Assembly: GCA_018822845.1 (NCBI GenBank)
Contig: JAHJJD010000075.1
Span: forward strand, 1 to 64,000
Reading direction: 5' to 3'
Length of the DNA stretch: 64,000 nt
From: Gammaproteobacteria bacterium
GTDB lineage: Bacteria > Pseudomonadota > Gammaproteobacteria > Thiotrichales > Thiotrichaceae
The translations under genes and the position numbers were made by a program. The notes beneath the pieces were generated by a model. The model was given only the letters and a program-made list of their open reading frames with translations, made no database searches and was not told the origin of the DNA. Shown in pieces: positions 16,554 to 24,447 of this stretch (position 1 is the first letter of the stretch; each line of letters starts with the position of its first letter).

Positions 16554-17150
16554 ATGATGACAAAACCTTTCGCCGAAGCCTGCGAGCAGAACAAAGACCC
16601 GATCCTGGCCGTGATTGAGCCGCTGTTGCGCGACTGCCGCAATGTGCTGGAAATCGGCAGTGGTACGGGGCAGCACGCCGTCCATTTCGCCGCCAACCTG
16701 CCGCATCTGCTGTGGCATACCAGCGATATGGCGGAAAACCACCCCGGTATCCTGATGTGGCTGGAAGAAGCTGCCTTGCCGAATACCCGCCCGCCGCTAC
16801 GGCTGGATGTGCTGCGCGACCCATGGCCGGAGATAGCGGTGGATGCGGTGTATTCCGCCAACACCGCGCACATCATGGGCTGGCTGGAGGTGGAAGCCTT
16901 GTTTGCCGGAGTCGGCAAACTGCTGCCGGAGGGTGGGCTGTTTGCGCTGTACGGGCCGTTCAACTACGGCGGGCACTACACCAGCGACAGCAATGCGCGT
17001 TTCGACCAGTGGCTGAAGATGCGCGACCCGCAAAGCGGGATTCGCGATGTGGATGATCTCAACCGGCTGGCGGCAGCGGCGGGGATGGGGCTGGTGCAGG
17101 ATTATGAGATGCCGGTGAATAACCGGACGCTGGTGTGGAAGAAGGGGTAG
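16554..17150 (+). CDS. DUF938 SAM-dependent methyltransferase-like protein
   Basis: A protein of about 198 residues of the DUF938 family. The class I methyltransferase SAM motif reads NVLEIGSGTGQHAVHFA near residues 29-45, and later YSANTAHIMGW and LLPEGGLFALYGPFNYGG resemble motifs post I to III. Substrate is unknown. ATG 16554 is chosen because GGAAG lies eight bases upstream; an in-frame GTG at 16545 would add three residues. Its last 92 bases overlap the convergent tesA reading frame. Confidence 0.85.
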   Translation: MMTKPFAEACEQNKDPILAVIEPLLRDCRNVLEIGSGTGQHAVHFAANLPHLLWHTSDMAENHPGILMWLEEAALPNTRPPLRLDVLRDPWPEIAVDAVYSANTAHIMGWLEVEALFAGVGKLLPEGGLFALYGPFNYGGHYTSDSNARFDQWLKMRDPQSGIRDVDDLNRLAAAAGMGLVQDYEMPVNNRTLVWKKG

Positions 17151-17784
17151 TTAACACCCCCTCCAGCACTTCCCACACATTCTCCAGCACCTGCGGCTGC
17201 GCCTCGGCAACAGGATGCAAGCCATCCGCCTGCATCAAATCCCAGTCTTCCGCCACGCCTTCCAGCAGGAACGGTACCAGCGGCAGCTCATACTGCTTCG
17301 CCAGTTCCGCATACATCGCCTCAAACTTGTCGGTAAACACTTGCCCGTAATTCGGTGGCAGCTTGATCCCGATCAGCACTACTTTCGCTTCTGCTTCCTG
17401 CGCCAGTTTGATCATCTGTTCCAGATTGCCGCGCATTTCATCCAGCGCAATGCCGCGCAAGCCATCATTTGCCCCCAGTTCCAGCAATACCCAGGCCGGT
17501 TTGAATGTTTCCAGCGCATCCGGCAGGCGCGTCAGGCCGCCCGCTGTGGTTTCACCGCTGATGCTGGCATTGACAAGGGCGTACTTGTCCCCCAGTTTAT
17601 CCTGCAACAGGCTCACCCAGCCCTTTTCGACCGGGATACCGTAGGCCGCACTCAGGCTATCCCCCCATACCAGCAGGGTTGGGGAATCTGCCGCCCTGGG
17701 TGCAGTCTCATCAGCCATAACAACCATATTCGCAACCGGAAAAAGGATAAGGGCAGCAAACATCAGGTACAGTACGCGCAACAT
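17059..17784 (-). CDS. tesA: Multifunctional thioesterase/arylesterase TesA (SGNH hydrolase)
   Basis: TesA is a periplasmic acyl-CoA thioesterase, lysophospholipase and arylesterase. The 241-residue product has a signal peptide (MLRVLYLMFAALILFPVA) and the SGNH blocks: LLVWGDSLSAAYGI with the nucleophile serine, ISGETTAGG, LGANDGLRG, and the Asp-His pair in DGLHPVAEAQ. The usual end is near NVWEVLEGVL; here about 30 more residues rich in Pro, Ser and Ala follow, all antisense to the 3' end of the DUF938 gene, which suggests loss of an earlier stop. ATG 17784 starts the signal peptide. It is divergent from ybbA, as in E. coli. Confidence 0.93.
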   Translation of the reverse strand: MLRVLYLMFAALILFPVANMVVMADETAPRAADSPTLLVWGDSLSAAYGIPVEKGWVSLLQDKLGDKYALVNASISGETTAGGLTRLPDALETFKPAWVLLELGANDGLRGIALDEMRGNLEQMIKLAQEAEAKVVLIGIKLPPNYGQVFTDKFEAMYAELAKQYELPLVPFLLEGVAEDWDLMQADGLHPVAEAQPQVLENVWEVLEGVLTTPSSTPASGYSPASHNPAPAPSPPLPPAG

Positions 17785-17802
17785 CAACGGATTCCTCACA
17801 AT

Positions 17803-18501
17803 ATGAACAACACAGCCATTCAGACCGATAATCTGGTGAAAACTATCCCCCAGGCGGGGCGTGATTTGCAAATTCTCCGTGGCGTCAGCCTCTCAATTGA
17901 CAGCGGGGAATCAGTCGCGATTACCGGCACTTCCGGTTCCGGCAAGAGCACCTTGCTGGGCTTGCTGGCGGGGCTGGATCTGCCTACCAGCGGTGCTGTG
18001 CAACTGTTCGGCCAGCATCTGGACGGGCTGGATGAAGACCAGCGCGCCACCATGCGGCTGGGCAAAGTCGGTTTCGTGTTCCAGTCGTTCCACCTGCTGG
18101 AAAACCTGACGGCGCTGGAAAACGTGATGCTGCCGTTGGAGCTGAGTACGGCGCTTCCCCCCCATCCCGGCCTTCCCCCGCAAGGGGGGAAGGAGCAGAT
18201 AGCTCGCGAAGTCCTACAACAGGTAGGGCTGGGGGAGCGCCTGAGCCATTTTCCCAACCAGCTTTCCGGCGGTGAACAGCAGCGCGTGGCACTGGCGCGT
18301 GCCTTCGTCACCCGCCCGCAAATCCTGTTCGCGGATGAGCCGACCGGCAATCTCGACCGCACCACCGGGCACGAAATTATCGACCTGCTGTTTGCCTTGC
18401 AGGAAAAATTCCACACCACGCTGGTGCTGGTAACACATGATGATACGCTGGCAGCGCGTTGTCAGAAACATTACCGGCTGGAGGAGGGGATGCTGGCATG
18501 A
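17803..18501 (+). CDS. ybbA: ABC transporter ATP-binding protein YbbA
   Basis: A 232-residue ATPase of the MacB/LolD class, partner of the YbbP permease. Walker A is GTSGSGKST (residues about 42-50), Q-loop [12 protein letters not shown] near 90-101, signature [15 protein letters not shown] near 156-170, Walker [13 protein letters not shown], and H-loop LVTHDD. Neighbours (tesA divergent, ybbP overlapping by ATGA) match the E. coli locus. Compared with E. coli YbbA, the loop between LPLEL and the helix [10 protein letters not shown] is about eight residues longer and reads [16 protein letters not shown]; it is encoded by a palindromic repeat at 18158-18193. Catalytic motifs are intact. The ribosome site is weak. 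Confidence 0.94.
   Translation: MNNTAIQTDNLVKTIPQAGRDLQILRGVSLSIDSGESVAITGTSGSGKSTLLGLLAGLDLPTSGAVQLFGQHLDGLDEDQRATMRLGKVGFVFQSFHLLENLTALENVMLPLELSTALPPHPGLPPQGGKEQIAREVLQQVGLGERLSHFPNQLSGGEQQRVALARAFVTRPQILFADEPTGNLDRTTGHEIIDLLFALQEKFHTTLVLVTHDDTLAARCQKHYRLEEGMLA
18158..18193. repeat. Palindromic repeat inserted in frame in ybbA
   Basis: A 36-base unit with CCCCCCATCCC, a GG junction, and a hairpin CCTTCCCCC-GCAA-GGGGGGAAGG. It is identical, in the opposite orientation, to 62590-62625 inside smc. It is single here, without a second inverted copy. In this frame it encodes a Pro/Gly-rich loop ([12 protein letters not shown]). Confidence 0.9.
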
Positions 18502-20951
18502 AACTCCTGCTCCACCACTGGTTACAACGCTGGCGTATGCCCGAAATGCGCCTGTTGCTGCTTGCCCTGACCGTTTCCGTCACCGTCGTCACTGCCGTCG
18601 GCTTCTTTACCAGCCGGGTGGAAAACGCCATGCAGGCGCAGGCCCGCCAGCTACTCGGTGGCGATCTGGTGCTGTCGTCTGCGCGTCCGCTGGATGACGC
18701 CTACCTGCAACGCGGCCAGCAACTGGGGCTGGAAACGGCGCAAACCATCAGTTTTCCCAGCATGGCTGCCAGCGGTGACAAGCTGCAACTGAGCCAGCTC
18801 AAGGCGGTTTCCAGCGCCTATCCGCTACGTGGCGAGCTGAAAACCGCCGCAGCGCCGGATGCGCCGGAACAAGCTTCCACCGGTCAGTTGCCCGCCCGTG
18901 GCGAAATCTGGGCGGAAGCGCGTTTGTTCGCGGAACTCGGTGTCAAAGCGGGTGAGCAAGTACAACTCGGGCGCAGCACATTCAAGCTGGCGCGGGTACT
19001 GACGCAGGAACCCGACCGCAGCAGCAACCTGTTCCAGCTTGCGCCGGTGGTGCTGATGAATCTGGACGATTTGCCAGCTACCGAATTGTTGTCACCCGCC
19101 AGTCGCGCCCGTTTCAACCAGTTGTTTGCGGGTGAAGAAAAGCTCGTCAAGCAACTGCAACAGGAACTGGAGCTGAAGCTGAAACCGACCGAACGCATCC
19201 GCACACTGGAGGAAGATTTGTCATCGGTGCAGCAGACCTTGCAGCGTTCCGGGCGTTTTCTGGGGCTGGCGACGCTGTTGAGCGTGGTGTTGGCGGGGGC
19301 TGCGGTGGTGTTGACTTCCAGCAGCCTGATGCGGCGTGAATTGCCTGCGGTGGCGGTGCTGAAAGCGATGGGCATGTCGCGGCGGCAGGTGTTGCGGGAT
19401 CATGCCTTTTCGCTGCTGCTGACCGCCTTGCTGGCGGCGCTGGCTGGCGTCGCGCTGGGTTTCGTCCTGCAATTCGGGCTGGCAGAATGGTTGAGCCAGT
19501 TTGTGGGTAAGGATTTGCCCGCACCCAGTTCGGCACCCGCGTTGAGCGGCCTGCTGACGGCCATCATCCTGCTGCTGGGGTTTGCGCTGCCGCAGTTGTT
19601 GCGGCTGGTGAATACCTCGCCGATGCAGATTTTGCAGGGCACGTTGCAGCGTCCGCGCCAGTCGGTATGGCTGGTGGTGGCTTGCCTGTTGCTGGCGGTG
19701 TTTGGCTTGCTGTGGCTGCAATCGCGTGATTTGCAACTGGCGGGTATGCTGTTTGCCGGTTTGCTGGCGGGCATTGGCCTGTTCTGGCTGCTGGCCAAGG
19801 CGTTCCTGCGGCTGACTCAGGTGGTGGGGCGCAAATTGCACAGCCGCTGGATTCCATCATTGGGGCGTTCGCGCCGCGCGGTGCTGCTGGTGGTGGTGTT
19901 TGCTACCGGGCTGTTTTCGCTGCTGCTGTTGACTACCGTGCGCACCGATCTGCTGAACCGCTGGCAGGAAACACTGCCGCCGGATGCACCGGATAATTTC
20001 CTCATCAATATCCAGCCTGCCGAAGTGAAGCCGCTGGAGGCGTTTCTGGCCGGGCATGGCGTCAAGACGCATTTGTATCCGATGGTGCGCGGGCGGCTGG
20101 TGGAAATCAACGGCCAGCCGGTGCAGCCGGAAGACTATGAAAACCAGCGCGCCCAACGTCTGCTGGAGCGCGAGTTCAACCTGTCGTCCTTTGCGGAATT
20201 CCCCAGCAGTAACGCCTTGCTGGAAGGCAAGTGGTTCAAGCAGGGTGAAACAGGTTTTTCCATCGAAAAAGGCATCGGTGAAACCCTGAGTTTCGGTATG
20301 GGCGACAAGCTGACGTTCGACATCGCCGGGCAGCGGTTGAGCGATACTGTCACCAGCGTGCGTGAAGTGCGCTGGGATAGCATGCAGCCGAATTTCTTCG
20401 TCATCGCCGCGCCGGGTAGCCTGGGCGACATGCCAAGTACCCATATCACCAGCATCCATCTGGGCGAGAAAAAAGCCATCGTGACGGACATGATCCGCCA
20501 GTTCCCCAGCGTGACCGTGATTGACGTAGCTGCCATCGTGGCGCAGGTGCGGTCGCTGGTCGAGCAGGCCAGTATGGCGGTGCAGGGCATTTTCGTTTTC
20601 ACCCTGATTGCGGGCGTGGTGGTGCTGATTGCAGCACTGCAATCGCAAAAAGCCGAACGGCGGCGCGAAATCGCCATCCTCAAGTCGCTGGGCGCAGGCC
20701 GGGCGGAACTGCGGCGGCGCATCTGGGGTGAATTCCTGCTGCTGGGCGCATTGGCGGGCGTACTGGCAGGTTTGCTGGCACTGACTGCGGGCAACCTGTT
20801 CGGTTACTACCTGTTCGATCTCGACATGAAGCTTGACCTGATGCCGCTACTGGTTGGCGGGGTAGTGGGCAGCTTGCTGGTAGGTGTGGCCGGTTTCTGG
20901 AATTTGCGTGGCCTGCTGAATGTCCTGCCGATGTCGCTGTTGAAAGCCTGA
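18498..20951 (+). CDS. ybbP: ABC transporter permease YbbP (FtsX/MacB type)
   Basis: An 817-residue inner-membrane permease. The architecture is TM1 near residues 16-38, a large periplasmic domain (about 40-240), an FtsX-like block of helices (about 250-480), a second periplasmic region and three final helices (about 690-815), as in YbbP and MacB/LolE relatives. It opens LLLHHWLQRWRMPEMRLLLLALTVSVTVVTAVGFF. With YbbA it probably moves lipid-like or hydrophobic molecules out of the membrane, in keeping with the neighbouring TesA; the substrate is not known. ATG 18498 overlaps the ybbA stop (ATGA), so the genes are coupled. Confidence 0.93.
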   Translation: MKLLLHHWLQRWRMPEMRLLLLALTVSVTVVTAVGFFTSRVENAMQAQARQLLGGDLVLSSARPLDDAYLQRGQQLGLETAQTISFPSMAASGDKLQLSQLKAVSSAYPLRGELKTAAAPDAPEQASTGQLPARGEIWAEARLFAELGVKAGEQVQLGRSTFKLARVLTQEPDRSSNLFQLAPVVLMNLDDLPATELLSPASRARFNQLFAGEEKLVKQLQQELELKLKPTERIRTLEEDLSSVQQTLQRSGRFLGLATLLSVVLAGAAVVLTSSSLMRRELPAVAVLKAMGMSRRQVLRDHAFSLLLTALLAALAGVALGFVLQFGLAEWLSQFVGKDLPAPSSAPALSGLLTAIILLLGFALPQLLRLVNTSPMQILQGTLQRPRQSVWLVVACLLLAVFGLLWLQSRDLQLAGMLFAGLLAGIGLFWLLAKAFLRLTQVVGRKLHSRWIPSLGRSRRAVLLVVVFATGLFSLLLLTTVRTDLLNRWQETLPPDAPDNFLINIQPAEVKPLEAFLAGHGVKTHLYPMVRGRLVEINGQPVQPEDYENQRAQRLLEREFNLSSFAEFPSSNALLEGKWFKQGETGFSIEKGIGETLSFGMGDKLTFDIAGQRLSDTVTSVREVRWDSMQPNFFVIAAPGSLGDMPSTHITSIHLGEKKAIVTDMIRQFPSVTVIDVAAIVAQVRSLVEQASMAVQGIFVFTLIAGVVVLIAALQSQKAERRREIAILKSLGAGRAELRRRIWGEFLLLGALAGVLAGLLALTAGNLFGYYLFDLDMKLDLMPLLVGGVVGSLLVGVAGFWNLRGLLNVLPMSLLKA

Positions 20952-21046
20952 TCTTGCGCGATTATCGCCTCCCTGTCGTTTCCTGCCCGTGATGCTGTTA
21001 CACTCGGGACTAGCATAAATATAAAAAAATAACGGACACGAAGGAT

Positions 21047-22720
21047 ATGACGATAGCGCAACAGGAACCCCAGGCTTCCAGCCACCGATTCATTCCGCTT
21101 ACCGAAGGCAAAGCCAAGGCATGGGTGGATTCATTGCCACTGGCTGACCCCGGTGAAACTACCCGGCGCGTATTTCACGGGCTGATTGACCTCAATCGCC
21201 GTGCATTGCCGCCGCAGACCCGTTTGGCTATCAGTGAGTTGTTGCGGCCTGCCATTGATGTTTCGCTGGAAAACCTGCAACGCCATCTGGTGGCGCGGGC
21301 TTTTCCCCTGACCAGCAAGAGCCAGAAAATCTTTGAACTGACGCAATCGCTGATGCTGGAATTTGCCGGTTCCTGGCAGTTGGCGGCGCTGGATATGCTG
21401 ACCAAACAGGAAGGTAACAAGAAATCCCTGCAAACGGCGGTTTACCGCGCGATGGACTATCTGGGCCGGGTCTTGCTGCTGACGTATTCGGTTTACATCC
21501 GCACTCGTGAAACCCTGTGGCACGATATTCACCATCTGTATTTGCTGGCGGTGGAACATGGGCTGGATCATTTGCCAACCCGTGATGCAGCACCCGGCGC
21601 ACCGACGATTGAGGCGCGTTTCATCCAGATCAATCTGCTGGCCTTGGCCAAACCCTACAGTTTGCGCCAGGGGGAAGTTGGCCGTTTGATGCAGTATATT
21701 GCCCGGCATACCAGTCAGGTGACGATTACGCGCGATGCAGACGAAGTGGTGGGCAAGTATGTCCACGCTGCGATCCTGAATAGTGATGAACCGGCGGTAT
21801 TGATGCCAAGCAGCGATCTGCCGCATTCCCCGACTGTGCGGGTGTTGAACCTGAATGCACTGGTGTCGTCGATGGATGCGCATATCCACAAGCTGGAAGA
21901 CCAGGGTATTCCGGCCATGATCCTGCACGAAGGTTTGAGCCGCAATCTGGCCAAACGGGTAATTTTCCACCTGACGGCGGTGCGCAACCGCAGTTTCAAC
22001 CGTTTTCCCAAGAAAGAAAAAATCGGCATGGTTACGCGCATGGTCGATGTGCTGGCGGTCATCCGTGAATTGCAAAAGGCTGATACGGCGGCGGATACCG
22101 AGGAAGAGGACATGCTTTTCAATGTCTTCATGTCCGCTGATTATGCGTCGGAAGATGAAGTCAGGCAGGCTGTCATTGCCAGTGCTGCTGATGAGCAGGG
22201 TGCGCGCATCCAGTCATGGTCGATCATGAATGCCAGTGTTGGCGGCTATGGCCTGTGCTGGGAAGGCAAGGAAGAATCCGGTGCGCGGGTGGGCGAAATT
22301 GTTGCCCTGCGCGACCTGACCAAAGATGGTTCAGCATGGATGATAGGCGTGGTCAAGTGGCTGGAATTCATGCCGGGCAAGGGTCTGTGTTGTGGGGTGG
22401 AACTGCTTTCCACCAAGGCCATGGTGCTGAAAGTGTTGCAGGTCACCAACCGCACCCTGCGCCAGTCGCTGCCGGTTGAAGGCTTGATGCTGCCAAGTAT
22501 TGAAGGGGCGCGCCCTGATCCTGCATTGGTGTTGCCTGCCTACATGTTCCAGATGGGCGATGAAATCCGCCTGGAGTTTGCCGAGCGTGAGGAAAAGGTG
22601 CGGCTGGTGCTGCTGGACGAGTGTCTGGGGGCGTTTGCCTTTTTCCGTTTTACTACGTTGGCAGAGAAGCCGGTGGCGGAAGATGACGACGATTTCACCT
22701 CTTTATGGCAATCCTTGTGA
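21047..22720 (+). CDS. PilZ-like domain protein, putative c-di-GMP effector
   Basis: A 557-residue cytosolic protein. Residues about 1-370 are helical and unassigned. The part from about 385 to 475 looks like a PilZ-type beta barrel: SIMNASVGGYGLCWEG fits the (D/N)xSxxG half of the PilZ c-di-GMP motif, followed by GEIVALRD and WMIGVVKWLEFMPGKGLCCGVELLS. The partner RxxxR half is not clear (only ARIQSW precedes), so binding is uncertain. GAAGGAT stands right before ATG. The next gene encodes a FimX-like protein and the EPS locus follows, which suggests that this pair reads c-di-GMP for motility or polysaccharide control. Confidence 0.68.
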   Translation: MTIAQQEPQASSHRFIPLTEGKAKAWVDSLPLADPGETTRRVFHGLIDLNRRALPPQTRLAISELLRPAIDVSLENLQRHLVARAFPLTSKSQKIFELTQSLMLEFAGSWQLAALDMLTKQEGNKKSLQTAVYRAMDYLGRVLLLTYSVYIRTRETLWHDIHHLYLLAVEHGLDHLPTRDAAPGAPTIEARFIQINLLALAKPYSLRQGEVGRLMQYIARHTSQVTITRDADEVVGKYVHAAILNSDEPAVLMPSSDLPHSPTVRVLNLNALVSSMDAHIHKLEDQGIPAMILHEGLSRNLAKRVIFHLTAVRNRSFNRFPKKEKIGMVTRMVDVLAVIRELQKADTAADTEEEDMLFNVFMSADYASEDEVRQAVIASAADEQGARIQSWSIMNASVGGYGLCWEGKEESGARVGEIVALRDLTKDGSAWMIGVVKWLEFMPGKGLCCGVELLSTKAMVLKVLQVTNRTLRQSLPVEGLMLPSIEGARPDPALVLPAYMFQMGDEIRLEFAEREEKVRLVLLDECLGAFAFFRFTTLAEKPVAEDDDDFTSLWQSL

Positions 22721-22817
22721 GCTCACCCTATCCCTGTAAACAGCTTGTCTGCAACTAGTACTCAATAATCGGTCTTTATGTAGGTTTGCACCATGTTGAT
22801 GCGTATCTTCTGTAGGC

Positions 22818-24422
22818 ATGAGAAAGCAGAAGATACATTGTGTGGTGATAGATGGGGACGTGAAAGTCACGGCTTCGCTGGATGCGGCGTTGCGTGATTC
22901 CGACGTTCTCCTGGAGCTTGAGGCGATAACGTCGGTGCAACAGATTGTGCCAGTGCTGTCCGGGAAAAAGCCACACCTGCTGTTTTGCCCACAGGGGAAA
23001 AATGACAAGGGGAATGTGGCGTTGCTGGAGACCGTGCGGCGGCATTCCCCCGATACGCTATTGGTCTGGATTTCCCGCGACGAATGGCAGGGGCTGACAA
23101 CCTGGCTGATGGGCGTGGAATCCTGCACCCTGCCACTCAATGATGCGGAATATTTCACGCAGTACGTCGATTTCCTGTTGCGCTATTCCGCTATCAAGCA
23201 TGAATTCCGCGAGTGCAAGCATCTGCTGGGGGTGTCCGAGCTGCGCTGTCACTGGCTGGTGGATTATTCGTGGGAAGCGATTGCCTATGTGGTCAATGGC
23301 ATGCATTTGTACGCCAATAATGCCTACATTACCTTGTTTGGTTTTGAATCGATTGCAGAAGTGCGTTCCATGCTGGTTTCGCATTTGGTGGATGTTACCG
23401 AACGCAAGCTGTTTGAAACCATGGCCAAGGCAGCGGATGTGGGCAGCAAGCCTTCCAGCCGCTTGCTGATTTCCCTGCGCACCCTGGAGGGGGAACAGAT
23501 GCGGGCTGAAGTCCGTTTCATTCCGGCTGTGTTCAAGGGTAAGCGCTGCACCCAGTTGCATGTGCGTCCGCTCGACAGGCAGGTGCGGGTAAGTGCTGCC
23601 CTGAAAGCAAACGACAACCCTTGGGAAAAGACGCAAAAGCGCTTGCAGGAAGCGCCAATGCCCGGTACAGCCGCAGAAGTGGCAGCCCAGGTAGCACCGT
23701 TACAGACTGACCGGGAGTCAGCCTCCGTTGAAGGCAATAGTTCGGCAGGCTTGCAAATGGCGTTCACCCGCAGTTTGCGCCTGCGCCAGCATCTGCCGGA
23801 ACTGGTGGTGGCGGAGCCGGGTTTCCGTCAGGATTCCGGGCAAATATTGGCGTATGAGGAATTGGTCAGGAAACTGGATGATGGCGATGGTCGCTTCCGT
23901 CTGGATTACTGGAGTCTGGGCCAAACGGTGAAGAAACTGGTAGCTCAAGCAGGCAAAGCCCCCGGTTATCTGATTTTTGTGTCCGTAGGTGGGGCGATTT
24001 TCAATAATGAAAAGCGGTTAAAACGGATACTTGAACTGTTGCGGGCGTCACCGGAAGCAACACAGCGTATTGTTGTTGGTATCCAGTATCAGGATTGTAT
24101 TGCCCATGTCAGGAAGTTGGGAGAGGTTGTAAAGCAACTGAGAGCAACGGGTGTGCATTTGGCGGTGGATAATCTTGCAGAAAATGCCCAGTCCCTGAAG
24201 CTCGTGCAGACGCTGAAACCTGCATTCACGCGCCTTTCACCAATAATGTCGGCACGGGTAGTGCGCAGCACCGAAGCTGCCAGACAGTTACATAAAATGG
24301 TGCATCATCTGGGTGAGAACAGCAGGGTAATCGTTAGTGGCGTTGATGAGGTGGCAGCCCTGAATCTGGTGTATGCAACTTCGGCTGCGTATGTGCAAGG
24401 TACAATTACCCGGCAAAAATGA
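22818..24422 (+). CDS. FimX-like protein: receiver-like, PAS and degenerate EAL domains
   Basis: A 534-residue protein. An N-terminal receiver-like fold (about 1-125) lacks a clear phospho-acceptor. A PAS-like domain (about 140-260) contains WLVDYSWEAIAYVVNGMHLYANNAYITLFGF. After a linker, an EAL-type barrel (about 310-534) is degenerate: the ExL motif appears as YEELVRKL, metal-binding Asn/Asp/Glu positions are poorly kept, and the end reads YVQGTITR. It is therefore likely a c-di-GMP receptor rather than a phosphodiesterase, as in FimX. There is no GGDEF domain. It sits between the PilZ-like gene and the EPS genes. Confidence 0.8.
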   Translation: MRKQKIHCVVIDGDVKVTASLDAALRDSDVLLELEAITSVQQIVPVLSGKKPHLLFCPQGKNDKGNVALLETVRRHSPDTLLVWISRDEWQGLTTWLMGVESCTLPLNDAEYFTQYVDFLLRYSAIKHEFRECKHLLGVSELRCHWLVDYSWEAIAYVVNGMHLYANNAYITLFGFESIAEVRSMLVSHLVDVTERKLFETMAKAADVGSKPSSRLLISLRTLEGEQMRAEVRFIPAVFKGKRCTQLHVRPLDRQVRVSAALKANDNPWEKTQKRLQEAPMPGTAAEVAAQVAPLQTDRESASVEGNSSAGLQMAFTRSLRLRQHLPELVVAEPGFRQDSGQILAYEELVRKLDDGDGRFRLDYWSLGQTVKKLVAQAGKAPGYLIFVSVGGAIFNNEKRLKRILELLRASPEATQRIVVGIQYQDCIAHVRKLGEVVKQLRATGVHLAVDNLAENAQSLKLVQTLKPAFTRLSPIMSARVVRSTEAARQLHKMVHHLGENSRVIVSGVDEVAALNLVYATSAAYVQGTITRQK

Positions 24423-24447
24423 TTAAAGACCATAAGGCGAACAACTC

